DNA of 64,000 bases from contig LYSY01000003.1 of the NCBI GenBank assembly GCA_001657395.1, positions 434,001 through 498,000 on the forward strand, in the 5' to 3' direction. Position numbers and translations under genes: made by a program. Under the pieces are notes generated by a model. That model ran no database searches and was not told the origin of the DNA. It saw nothing but the letters and a program-made list of their open reading frames with translations. Positions 48,974-56,223 of the stretch are shown in pieces; positions within the stretch are counted from its first letter, which is position 1; each line of letters opens with the position of its first letter. The stretch comes from Rhodospirillales bacterium BBD 1991-14 (GTDB lineage Bacteria; Pseudomonadota; Alphaproteobacteria; Kiloniellales; Kiloniellaceae).

Positions 48974-49417
48974 TCAGATCTGAAGCTTTGCCAGCGCGGC
49001 GCGCAGTCCATCGGGGATCGGCACGGCCTTCATGGTCGCGCGCTCGACGAAGACATGGACGAAGCTGCCGGTGGCCGCTGCTTCCTCACTGTCTGCCTGG
49101 AACAAACCGATCTCGTAGCGCACCGCGCGGTTGCCCAGGTGGCCGACGCGCAGGCCCGCCTCGACGTCCTCCGGAAAGGCGAAGGCGGCCTTGTACTGAC
49201 AGGCGCTCTCGGCGCAGACGCCGATCACCCCGCCGTCGTGGATGTCGAGCCCGCCTTCGCGGATCAGGTATTCGTTGATGACCGTGTCGAAGTAGGAGTA
49301 GTAGACCACGTTGTTCACGTGGCCGTAGATGTCGTTGTCCATCCAGCGCGTCGGGATGGTGAGGAAGTGTAAATAATTGTTTCTACTTATATTTTTTTGT
49401 TGGGCATCTGTGGGCAT
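48974..49417 (-). CDS. Acyl-CoA thioesterase with replaced N-terminus
   Basis: 147 residues, 4-hydroxybenzoyl-CoA thioesterase-like hot-dog fold; the motif [20 protein letters not shown] carries the catalytic D27. Residues ~17-33 lie in a 50-bp direct repeat, and residues 1-16 ([16 protein letters not shown]) come from the AT-richer insertion next to it. A GAGG ribosome site lies 8 nt before the ATG. So the gene was interrupted and re-formed with a new start and leader; its former 5' end is at 50891-50979. Probably still functional, but under new expression signals. Confidence 0.85.
   Translation of the reverse strand: MPTDAQQKNISRNNYLHFLTIPTRWMDNDIYGHVNNVVYYSYFDTVINEYLIREGGLDIHDGGVIGVCAESACQYKAAFAFPEDVEAGLRVGHLGNRAVRYEIGLFQADSEEAAATGSFVHVFVERATMKAVPIPDGLRAALAKLQI
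49320..49369. repeat. Left direct repeat (att-like) of inserted segment
   Basis: 50 bp in the thioesterase 5' coding region, matching 50891-50940 at 47 of 50 positions; the first 30 bp are identical. Typical of attL/attR produced by integration into a conserved coding sequence. Confidence 0.85.
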
Positions 49418-50890
49418 ACAAGAACCTCGATTTAGGCAATGGGGTGCATCTGGGGTGCGGACTGCGAACGCACAGAGCGCGTTTTAGATTGCCTAGCCTC
49501 AATCTGTGGCGCTTGATTCAGCAATCTCATAGTGTTTTCAACGCCCACAATTCCAAAGACCTATCAACTTGAGCGCAATTGGTACAAGTACGGGTATGCA
49601 AAGGGCGTGACCGGATACTTTCAATCGAACAAAAGTAAGTAAACGAAAAGCCAAACGTAAGAGATCGGCGCAAGTCTCTTCGGCTCTGGGATGAGGATGA
49701 GAACCCTTGGAGTTTTTGACCGCTTTCGACCCTCTTTTGACAGCGGGTGCAAGCCTTGTAGCAATTCTTGGTGCTGTTTTTGCAGTTTACCGATGGGGGC
49801 GGGGAGCCCTTGGCAAAGTCCTGCATCGAGTTACTAGGTTCAAGCCAACTGTTCCACGAGAAACGCTGCGCGCTGTTCCCTCATCAGATTTCTGGTGGCA
49901 CATGGGCTCCCGCAATGGCCAACCTGCAATGCAGATCGTGACCCGCTGGTACCTTACGAACATAGCTGACCGCCCAATCATCGTTGCAAGCACAAGGCTG
50001 ACACGAGGATGGTTTCGGAGTGAGCACAATGGCCATGTGTTGATGGGAGGCCCGCTTTCACCTGGAGCTACTCGTGAGATCGACCTAGATTTTTGGGTGA
50101 GTCCGGCGTTTCGTAAGAAGGGCGAGAGCTTCACTGCCCGCCTAACACTTGTTGATCAACTGGGCAATGAGCATAGGACGCAGAAAATCATGATCCCCTC
50201 AGATTGGCGGCCAAAGCGCGAAATCCCCAAACCAGTTGAGGAGTCAGTTCACGGAATTGCTGATCCACTTGTGAAGAAGGTGGTCGCGATTCTGAAGGAT
50301 GAAGTTATCCGCTACCGAGAGTGCGGTCGAAGCGCAGGTGGGCTCGGTAGTGTCCAAGTTACTTACAAGGGCCGAACCCTGAATGGAATTGGAAACCAAT
50401 GGAGGGAATCTAACTCACCTCGAAGGCAGTGGATCGTTCCTGATCCAGAATCGGCAAACATGCATTCAGATAATCTTGCAGCAGTTATGTCTTTGTTCGC
50501 CAAGGCGGATGATCCTGGCAAGGAAATCATCATCAATGCTCTCATTGAGCGCATAAAATCAGGCAGCGAATACAGTTGTATTGGCTACTTCTTCATGTTC
50601 TCGCTGTTCAGGATGGGGCGGTTGTCTGAAGCCCTTCGGACTTTGAAAGAGAGACTGGTTGACGATGACAAGTACGGTTTTGGCGACGCTGTGAGGCTGC
50701 TATCTGGATTGCTTCAGTACGAGCATCCAAGATTCGACGATGCCGCTTTGGACGAGGTCGAACGTTTTGCAGATGGGCTTGAAGGTCATCTCTTCGATCT
50801 GAAGGAGAAGAGCATCGCCGCTCGAGCGGCAAAGCACGTAGGCAACTGATCCTTGAACGAAGCATCTTCCCAGCAATGGCCGTCCAGCAA
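49350..50890. mobile_element. Inserted AT-richer segment between att-like repeats
   Basis: About 1.5 kb bounded by the 50-bp direct repeats in a thioesterase gene. GC content and codon use are visibly lower than in flanking genes. It carries one credible gene (49707-50849) and the substitute 5' end of the thioesterase. The 289 bp from 49418 to 49706 contain an 8-bp inverted repeat (TAGGCAAT near 49434 / ATTGCCTA near 49488) and no credible ORF. No integrase, transposase or relaxase is present, so it is a remnant, or was mobilised in trans. Confidence 0.75.
49707..50849 (+). CDS. Unknown membrane-anchored protein, insertion cargo
   Basis: 380 residues from a TTG; the start is uncertain. One N-terminal transmembrane helix (TAGASLVAILGAVFAVYRW). 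Residues ~60-165 look beta-rich, like an immunoglobulin-type sandwich (MQIVTRWYLTNIADRPIIVA, GATREIDLDFWVSP, FTARLTLVDQLGNEH). The rest is mainly helical with an alpha-repeat character (IGYFFMFSLFRMGRLSEALR). No family recognised and no catalytic motif seen. Codon use is AT-richer than neighbours, pointing to transfer. It may be an accessory or defence-type cargo; that is speculation. Confidence 0.7.
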   Translation: MEFLTAFDPLLTAGASLVAILGAVFAVYRWGRGALGKVLHRVTRFKPTVPRETLRAVPSSDFWWHMGSRNGQPAMQIVTRWYLTNIADRPIIVASTRLTRGWFRSEHNGHVLMGGPLSPGATREIDLDFWVSPAFRKKGESFTARLTLVDQLGNEHRTQKIMIPSDWRPKREIPKPVEESVHGIADPLVKKVVAILKDEVIRYRECGRSAGGLGSVQVTYKGRTLNGIGNQWRESNSPRRQWIVPDPESANMHSDNLAAVMSLFAKADDPGKEIIINALIERIKSGSEYSCIGYFFMFSLFRMGRLSEALRTLKERLVDDDKYGFGDAVRLLSGLLQYEHPRFDDAALDEVERFADGLEGHLFDLKEKSIAARAAKHVGN

Positions 50891-50897
50891 TGGCCGT
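50870..50897. repeat. 14-bp tandem duplication at right junction
   Basis: CCAGCAATGGCCGT occurs twice in a row (50870-50883, 50884-50897), overlapping the start of the right att-like repeat. May be a scar of integration or imprecise excision. Confidence 0.6.
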
Positions 50898-50979
50898 AGA
50901 TGTCGTTGTCCATCCAGCGCATCGGGATGGGCAGGAAGTGCGAGTAGTCCGCGCGGGTATCTAGAGCTGCCAGGGCCAT
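50891..50979 (-). pseudogene. Orphaned 5' end of the thioesterase gene
   Basis: ATG at 50979 opens MALAALDTRADYSHFLPIPM and continues [10 protein letters not shown], homologous to residues ~11-33 of the intact thioesterase at 48974-49417, then leaves homology at the junction (…GHCWTAIAG). This is the ancestral start of the gene, separated from its body by the insertion. 50891-50940 is the right direct repeat. Confidence 0.8.
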
Positions 50980-51022
50980 ACTAACTCTGGGTTCTCAGGG
51001 AGCATGGCAGCCGCTCAAGGTT

Positions 51023-51676
51023 CTATCCCAAAGACCTTTCATACTGCTGTTTTACAAATTCGAGCAGACTGGAGTAGCCGCTATCGAGGTTGCGCTCAAT
51101 GCTTTCCGAAACCACGTTGTCGCGAACTTTGCGCAGAGTTTGTTGAACACTTGTATTGTCGTAGTTCCAGCTTGGGTTCTTTAAAACAACGGAATAGGCC
51201 TCTATCTGGCTAGACGGCAGTAGTAGCTTATCGAGAGCATTCTGGCCCTCGGGGTATATAGGAAACCCAATAACCTGTCCTTTAATTGAAAGTGAGTTCA
51301 GACGAGCCTTTAATGGCCTTATCTTTTCGAGATATGGGTCCATCAGTTTCGCGCTATCGGTCCCATGCTCCTGGACGTGCTTTTTCAACCCTGCGAACTC
51401 GTGGGTATTGCCCTTTCGGCTTTCCTCTTCGGAGTGTACTCGAACTCCAATCTCCGAAGCCTTAAGGGCAGCCACTAATGGACTCATTGCATCGCGATAC
51501 TCGTAGGCAACGTCAGTTAGCTCATCCAAGAACTTCGTCTTTATCTTAGTCTTCTCCTGATGTCTCCACGACCTCAGCCCATAAAAAGCGACGCCAGCCA
51601 AGACAGCGGTGGAGACTCCTGCAACAAGAGTTCCAATCTCCGATAGCCAAGTAATCGCGCAGCCCCATTCAATCAT
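51023..51676 (-). CDS. Unknown membrane-anchored helical protein, AT-richer
   Basis: 217 residues. N-terminal transmembrane helix (WLSEIGTLVAGVSTAVLAGV), then RSWRHQEKTKIKTKFLDELT and a helical cytoplasmic domain. No family recognised. The ATG lies 2 bp after the stop of the alpha/beta-hydrolase gene, so it is translated in that transcript. Codon use is AT-richer than the surrounding genome, suggesting acquisition. It lies just outside the att-like repeats, so it is either a second insertion or part of a larger event. Confidence 0.7.
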   Translation of the reverse strand: MIEWGCAITWLSEIGTLVAGVSTAVLAGVAFYGLRSWRHQEKTKIKTKFLDELTDVAYEYRDAMSPLVAALKASEIGVRVHSEEESRKGNTHEFAGLKKHVQEHGTDSAKLMDPYLEKIRPLKARLNSLSIKGQVIGFPIYPEGQNALDKLLLPSSQIEAYSVVLKNPSWNYDNTSVQQTLRKVRDNVVSESIERNLDSGYSSLLEFVKQQYERSLG

Positions 51677-51678
51677 CG

Positions 51679-52467
51679 TCAGAGAATCGTCCTAAGGGCA
51701 TCCAGGCTTTCGTCGGGCTTCTCGGCCAGCATCATATGGCCGCAGGCGGGGATGGTGACCTGGCGGGCGCCGTCAACCGCGGCGGCCAGCTTGGTGCCGG
51801 CGCGCGCCGGGGTCATCTTGTCGTGCGTCCCCATGATCATCAGCAGCGGACAGGCCACCTTCGCCGCCGCCTCCAAGGCGCCCTGATAGGCATTGCAGGC
51901 CGAAAGGTCGGCATGCAGGACGCCGGGCCTCACACGCTGCAGCAGGCGCTCGCCGCCGCCCATCATCCAGGCGCCGGGCAGGCGCGCACCGCCGTAATGG
52001 CCGCTCGGCCCGAAGCCCCAGGAGGTCATCAGCTCGAAAGCGAGGGGGTCGTCGGCCTCCGCCGCCGCCAGCAGGTCCGGGTGCACCGGCATCTTCGGCG
52101 CCGCGCCCATCAGCGCCGCGGCGCGCACCCGGCCCCCATGGCGCCCGGCACAATCGAGCGCGACCAGCGCCCCCATGGAGTGGCCGACGAGCGCCGCCGC
52201 CTCCAGCGCAGCCTCGTCCAGCAGCCGCACGACCCAGTCGGCCATGGCCTCGATCGACGTGAGGGGCGCGCCCTCCGAGCGGCCGTGGCCCGGCAGGTCG
52301 ACGGCCAGCACGCTGCGGTCGCGGTGCGCGAAGTAGCGCGCGGGCAGCGCCCAGACCGTGTGATCGAGACCGGCGCCGTGCAGAAACACGATCACCGGCA
52401 GATCGGGGTCGAAGCTGCGCCCGCCGGTCGCGGCATAGACCCGCGCGCCGTCCACTGAAAGATCCAT
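51679..52467 (-). CDS. Alpha/beta-fold hydrolase
   Basis: 262 residues. Oxyanion region VIVFLHGAGLDHTVWALPAR, nucleophile S97 in AALVGHSMGALVALD, acid near MIMGTHDKMTPARAG and histidine in PACGHMMLAEKPDESLDALR. Esterase or thioester-hydrolase type; substrate unknown. The C-terminus ends at ALRTIL close to the boundary with AT-richer DNA, so the last residues may have changed. Originally probably followed by the thioesterase gene. Confidence 0.88.
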   Translation of the reverse strand: MDLSVDGARVYAATGGRSFDPDLPVIVFLHGAGLDHTVWALPARYFAHRDRSVLAVDLPGHGRSEGAPLTSIEAMADWVVRLLDEAALEAAALVGHSMGALVALDCAGRHGGRVRAAALMGAAPKMPVHPDLLAAAEADDPLAFELMTSWGFGPSGHYGGARLPGAWMMGGGERLLQRVRPGVLHADLSACNAYQGALEAAAKVACPLLMIMGTHDKMTPARAGTKLAAAVDGARQVTIPACGHMMLAEKPDESLDALRTIL

Positions 52468-52534
52468 TCCGGTTAATCCATCCTCTGGGGGTTTTGGCGA
52501 TGCGGTTTGCGGCGGCGGCGGCCGGTTGCCGATC

Positions 52535-53830
52535 TCAGTCTTTTTGCGAGACCCGCAGCGCCTGGCGCAGGTCGGCGATGATGTCGTCCGGGTCCTCCAG
52601 GCCGACGGAAAGGCGCACCATGTCCTCGCCGACGCCGGCCGCGGCCAGCTGCTCCACGCTCATCTGCTGGTGGGTGGTGCTGGCCGGGTGGATCACCAGG
52701 GTCTTGGCGTCGCCCACGTTGGCGAGGTGGGAGGAGAGCTGGCAGGCCTCGATGAACTTCGCGCCCGCCTGACGGCCACCCTTCACGCCGAAGGAAACGA
52801 TGGAGCCGCAGCCGCGGGGCATCAGCTTCTGGCCCAGGGCGTGGTCGGGATGGTCCGGCAGGTCCGGGTGGATGACCCAGGAGACGGCGTCCTCGCGCTG
52901 CAGCGCTTCCAGGACCTTGTGGGTGTTGGCCATGTGGCGCTCCATACGCAGGGGCAGCGTCTCCACGCCCTGAAGAATGTAAAAGGCGTTCTGCGGGCTC
53001 ATCGCCGCGCCGAAGTCGCGCAGTCCCTCCGCCCGCGCCCGCATGGCAAAGGCCTGGGGGCCGAACTCCTCGGCGAAGTCAATGCCGTGGTAGCCCGCGT
53101 AGGGCTCGGTCAGGGTGTCGAACCTGCCGCTGGCCTCCCAATCGAAACGACCGCCGTCGACCAGCAGCCCGCCAAGGGCCAGGCCGTGGCCGCCCAGCCA
53201 CTTGGTGGCGGAATGCATGACCAGATCGGCGCCCAGCTCGACGGGGCGGCAGAGATAGGGCGTGGCGAAGGTGCTGTCGATCATCAGCGGCAGGCCGGCG
53301 TCGTGCGCCACCTCGGCCACTGCCGGGATGTCCAGCACCTCCAGGCCCGGATTGCCCAGGCCCTCGGCGAAGACCAGCCGGGTTTCCGGACGGATGGCAT
53401 CGCGGAAGGCGGCGACGTCGCGCGGGTTGACGAAGCTGGTGGTGATGCCGAAGCGCGGCAGGGTGTGGGTGAAGAGGTTGATGGAGCCGCCGTAGAGCGA
53501 GGCCGAGGCGACGATATGCCCGCCCTGGCCCATCAGGGTGGCGACCGCCAGATGCAGCGCGGCGTGGCCGGAGGCGGTGGCGATGGCGGCCACCCCCAGT
53601 TCCAGCGCGGCCACGCGTTCCTCCAGCACCGCAACGGTGGGGTTGGAGATGCGGCTGTAGATGTGGCCGGCGCGCTCCAGATTGAACAGCGCCGCCGCCT
53701 GGTCGGTGTCCCTGAAAACGTAGGAGGTGGTCTGGTAGATCGGCACCGCCCGCGCGCCGGTCACCGGGTCGGGCTGCTGGCCGGCGTGCAGGGAGAGGGT
53801 GTCGAACTTGAGGAACTTTGGATCTGCCAC
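52535..53830 (-). CDS. metY: O-acetylhomoserine sulfhydrylase-type Cys/Met enzyme
   Basis: 431 residues from a GTG with GGAG at 9 nt. PLP enzyme of the Cys/Met metabolism family; the length and FDTLSLHAGQQPDPVTGARA, VPIYQTTSYVF and LEGLGNPGLEVLDIP-type segments point to O-acetylhomoserine sulfhydrylase (MetY). Schiff-base lysine K210 in HSATKWLGGHG. Makes homocysteine from O-acetylhomoserine and sulphide. Preceded by a structured leader. Confidence 0.92.
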   Translation of the reverse strand: MADPKFLKFDTLSLHAGQQPDPVTGARAVPIYQTTSYVFRDTDQAAALFNLERAGHIYSRISNPTVAVLEERVAALELGVAAIATASGHAALHLAVATLMGQGGHIVASASLYGGSINLFTHTLPRFGITTSFVNPRDVAAFRDAIRPETRLVFAEGLGNPGLEVLDIPAVAEVAHDAGLPLMIDSTFATPYLCRPVELGADLVMHSATKWLGGHGLALGGLLVDGGRFDWEASGRFDTLTEPYAGYHGIDFAEEFGPQAFAMRARAEGLRDFGAAMSPQNAFYILQGVETLPLRMERHMANTHKVLEALQREDAVSWVIHPDLPDHPDHALGQKLMPRGCGSIVSFGVKGGRQAGAKFIEACQLSSHLANVGDAKTLVIHPASTTHQQMSVEQLAAAGVGEDMVRLSVGLEDPDDIIADLRQALRVSQKD

Positions 53831-53948
53831 GGTGAGGGACTCCGGTTGTGCGCCCGCAACCTTATACCAAGCCGCGGCGATCCGGACCCCCTCTTGAGCC
53901 GCATGGGAACCGCATGAAGAACCGCGCGCGGGTGCAAAAGAACAGACA

Positions 53949-53978
53949 CGCGAGGCACCATCCATACGATGGTTCGCG
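53949..53978 (-). other. Hairpin in metY leader
   Basis: CGCGA and TCGCG arms enclose a perfect 6-bp ACCATC/GATGGT stem with a 3-nt bulge, 119-148 bp upstream of the metY GTG. No known SAM or SAH riboswitch consensus was recognised. Confidence 0.4.
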
Positions 53979-54051
53979 CGCCTTTCTCCGCAAGCAGCGG
54001 AGCGGCTTCATCTAGAGCGCTGGAAGTAAAAAAGCAGGGCCCGAAATTGAA

Positions 54052-54087
54052 GGAGGGCCTTCGATCCTGATGGATCGTGGCCCCTCC
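54052..54087. other. Imperfect long hairpin upstream of metY
   Basis: GGAGGGCCTTCGATCC / GGATCGTGGCCCCTCC around a TGAT loop, a ~15-bp stem with two mismatches and a bulge. Could be a terminator fragment or leader element. The surrounding 53979-54410 has no credible gene. Confidence 0.35.
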
Positions 54088-54410
54088 CCTTGTTTACGTT
54101 CTACCCTGTCAACTTGCCGTCCCGAACACTACCAATGTCCTGCCGACGGTCAAGCGGAGAATCATTAACGTCTTGAACGCGGGACCTTTCCTTGGAGTCC
54201 TGCGTGATCGTAGTGTCGCCGACTGCGAGAATCGTTGCCGCAATCGACAACGCGGTCCGGTAAGCGGACCCACCGCCATCGCAGAGGGTCGACAGCGCTC
54301 TTCTGCCGCGGTGCATGAATCACAATCATAGGAAGAAGCACGCCACCGACTTGCAGCTTTGATACCATTGAGAGCGCTTGCGCAGACTGCCGAGCCGGCG
54401 CGCGATGCAG

Positions 54411-54439
54411 AAAGAAAAACCGCCGGGCGAACCCGGCGG
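54411..54439 (-). terminator. Intrinsic terminator on minus strand
   Basis: CCGCCGGG-TTCG-CCCGGCGG, 8-bp perfect stem with a stable tetraloop, followed by TTTTTCTTT on the minus strand. Confidence 0.85.
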
Positions 54440-54530
54440 CAAGTTTAACAGGGAGGCGTTACAAGGAACGGATAAACATCCGAAAGACGACCCGGGAGGA
54501 CCCGGGGAGGGTGCCAGGCCGTCTATGGTT
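54411..54530 (-). ncRNA. Candidate small RNA with three hairpins and terminator
   Basis: Reading the minus strand: a hairpin CCCGGG-TCCT-CCCGGG (54491-54506), a hairpin CGGAT-GTTT-ATCCG (54469-54482), an unpaired stretch with CGCCTCCC, then an intrinsic terminator. Minus-strand genes upstream are >1 kb away across a plus-strand operon, so the terminator most likely ends a local transcript. C-rich CCUCC stretches could pair with ribosome-binding sites. The 5' end is a guess. Confidence 0.5.
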
Positions 54531-54762
54531 CAAATTAGCCTCGAATTCCTAAAGAATGGTTAAGACTCTGGTTAAAACTTTCTGTAAGGCCGAGGTTAGA
54601 GCCGGCAAAAACGGCGGAAATCCGCCGATCTGCGATTTAAAGCTCGATCCTGGGAGGGCGGCGCCCACATCTTTTTTGGTTAAGGAGCGCGGCATTCACC
54701 CGCGAGTCCAGCCGCCCGCCGGGCGGCATGAGCCATCGAACGGCAGAGCAAACGGAGGCGAA

Positions 54763-55173
54763 ATGATGATCACAACGCGGCGCGGGTTCCTGATCTCCAG
54801 CAGCCTTGCCTTGTCGGCGGGCCTTCTCGCCACGGGGCTCACGGCGGGGCTCGGCGTCCGGCCGGCACGCGCGCACCACGGCTGGCGCTGGACCGAGGAC
54901 GGCAACTTCGAGCTTACGGGACTGATCCAGACGGTGCGTCTGGGCAATCCGCACGGGCTTCTGACGGTGGACGCCGACGGCGAGATCTGGACCGTCGAGG
55001 TGGGACAGCCCTGGCGCAACGAGCGGGCGGGCCTCACCGACGACATGCTGACCCCGGGCACGGAGATCAAGGTCATCGGGCAGCGCGCCGCCGATGAGAG
55101 CGACAAGCGGGTCAAGGCGGAGCGCGTCAGCATCAGGGGTCAGCTCTACAACCTCTACCCGAACCGGGACTGA
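54763..55173 (+). CDS. DUF6152 family exported protein with Tat-type signal
   Basis: 136 residues; ATG (or the next codon, also ATG) after GGAGGCGAA. Twin-arginine signal TTRRGFLISSSLALSAGLLA suggests Tat export. The mature part starts ARAHHGWRWTEDGNFELTGL and includes VRLGNPHGLLTVDADGEIWT, the DUF6152 pattern with early histidines. Role unknown; often next to a small membrane protein, as here (19 bp gap). Confidence 0.82.
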   Translation: MMITTRRGFLISSSLALSAGLLATGLTAGLGVRPARAHHGWRWTEDGNFELTGLIQTVRLGNPHGLLTVDADGEIWTVEVGQPWRNERAGLTDDMLTPGTEIKVIGQRAADESDKRVKAERVSIRGQLYNLYPNRD

Positions 55174-55192
55174 GGGCGGGATCTTCGACGCC

Positions 55193-55675
55193 ATGATCGT
55201 CGAGGCGCTGGCGGCGCTGCAGGACATGGCGCTGCCGAGCGCCCTGCGCGCCTCGCGCTGGGTCTATCCCGTCGTCAACGCCGGCCACATCGTCGGCCTG
55301 GCGCTGCTGTTCGGCGCCATCGTGCCGCTCGACCTGCGTCTCCTGGGGGTCTGGGCCGACCGGCCCATCGCGCCGATGGCCCGCATCCTGGTGCCCGTCG
55401 CCCTCTGCGGCCTGGCCCTGACGGTCGTCTGCGGGCTGCTGCTGTTCTCGGTCCACGCGGTCAAGTACGCCGGCACGACTCTTTTCCAGGTCAAGCTGCT
55501 GTTGATCCTGGCCGCCATCGCCAATGCCCTGCTGCTGCGCCGCGCCGCCGACTGGACCCTGGCCCAGGTGCCGGAGATGGCGGTGAACAGCCCGCGCCTG
55601 CGGCTGGCCGGCGCCCTCTCGCTCGGCCTCTGGCTGGCGGTCATCCTCTGCGGACGCTTTATCGCTTACCTCTGA
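55193..55675 (+). CDS. DUF6644-like four-helix membrane protein
   Basis: 160 residues with four to five hydrophobic segments (VVNAGHIVGLALLFGAIVPL, ILVPVALCGLALTVVCGLLL, FQVKLLLILAAIANALLLRR, LSLGLWLAVILCGRFIAYL). Conserved histidine in NAGHIVG and HAVKYAGTTLFQVK suggest a possible haem or metal site, as in related DUF2214/DUF6644 proteins. Partner of the DUF6152 gene. The 3' end overlaps the convergent RNA ligase-like gene by 10 bp. Confidence 0.78.
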   Translation: MIVEALAALQDMALPSALRASRWVYPVVNAGHIVGLALLFGAIVPLDLRLLGVWADRPIAPMARILVPVALCGLALTVVCGLLLFSVHAVKYAGTTLFQVKLLLILAAIANALLLRRAADWTLAQVPEMAVNSPRLRLAGALSLGLWLAVILCGRFIAYL

Positions 55676-56211
55676 GAGGCCCTGGCCTGACCGGCGAAGG
55701 GAAATACAGCCAGATCGCGGATCGTGCCGTCGTCGGCGGCCACCCAGGTCAGGGCGGGCAGAACGGCGGTGATACCGCGTTCCGGCAAAGTGAGCGACGT
55801 GATCAGGGTCTCGATGGCGGCCCGGCTGCGGCTGCGCGCCAGGGTGATGTGCGGGACATAGACCGGCGCGCCGATCCTCTCCTCCGCCAGCACGCCGCGG
55901 TGGAGCTGGTCGTAGAGGGCGGTCAGGGCGACACGGCCGCGCTCCGGCATCAGATAGGCGTAGTAGGCCTCCTCGCGCACGCCCTTGTGGCACTCGAGGG
56001 CGGAGAAGGTCGCCGCGATGGGCGCCTGGGCATGGGCCCGTGAGCGCAGGTGATGCTCCAGGCTCTCCCGCTCCGGTTCGGCAAAGCCGAAGACGAGCGT
56101 GACATGCGGCGCGATGGCCTCGGCCTGGGGATCGTTGTTCCGGCGGACCCGGTCGATCCACTGGCGGTTGCGCGCGCTGAGCTGGGGGTAGCAGACGATG
56201 AAGTTGGTCAT
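55666..56211 (-). CDS. 2'-5' RNA ligase/cyclic phosphodiesterase family protein
   Basis: 181 residues of the 2H phosphoesterase superfamily. Both HxT motifs are present: H36-V-T in APHVTLVFG and H121-I-T in VPHITLARS, the expected spacing. Such enzymes act on 2',3'-cyclic phosphates or 2'-5' linkages in RNA. 12 bp downstream of the AEC transporter gene. Confidence 0.85.
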   Translation of the reverse strand: MTNFIVCYPQLSARNRQWIDRVRRNNDPQAEAIAPHVTLVFGFAEPERESLEHHLRSRAHAQAPIAATFSALECHKGVREEAYYAYLMPERGRVALTALYDQLHRGVLAEERIGAPVYVPHITLARSRSRAAIETLITSLTLPERGITAVLPALTWVAADDGTIRDLAVFPFAGQARASQR

Positions 56212-56223
56212 CGCGGTCCCGCC

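Noticed and set aside
49527-49826. 99-codon minus-strand ORF in the insertion
   Set aside because: Overlaps the start of the better-supported 380-codon gene; Ser/Cys-rich with no domain.
53831-54087. SAM riboswitch upstream of metY
   Set aside because: Hairpins are present but no SAM-I, SAM-II or SAH consensus could be matched by eye.
54077-54331. 84-codon plus-strand and overlapping minus-strand ORFs in the metY / sRNA gap
   Set aside because: No ribosome site, no conserved sequence, mutual overlap; third-position GC does not support coding.
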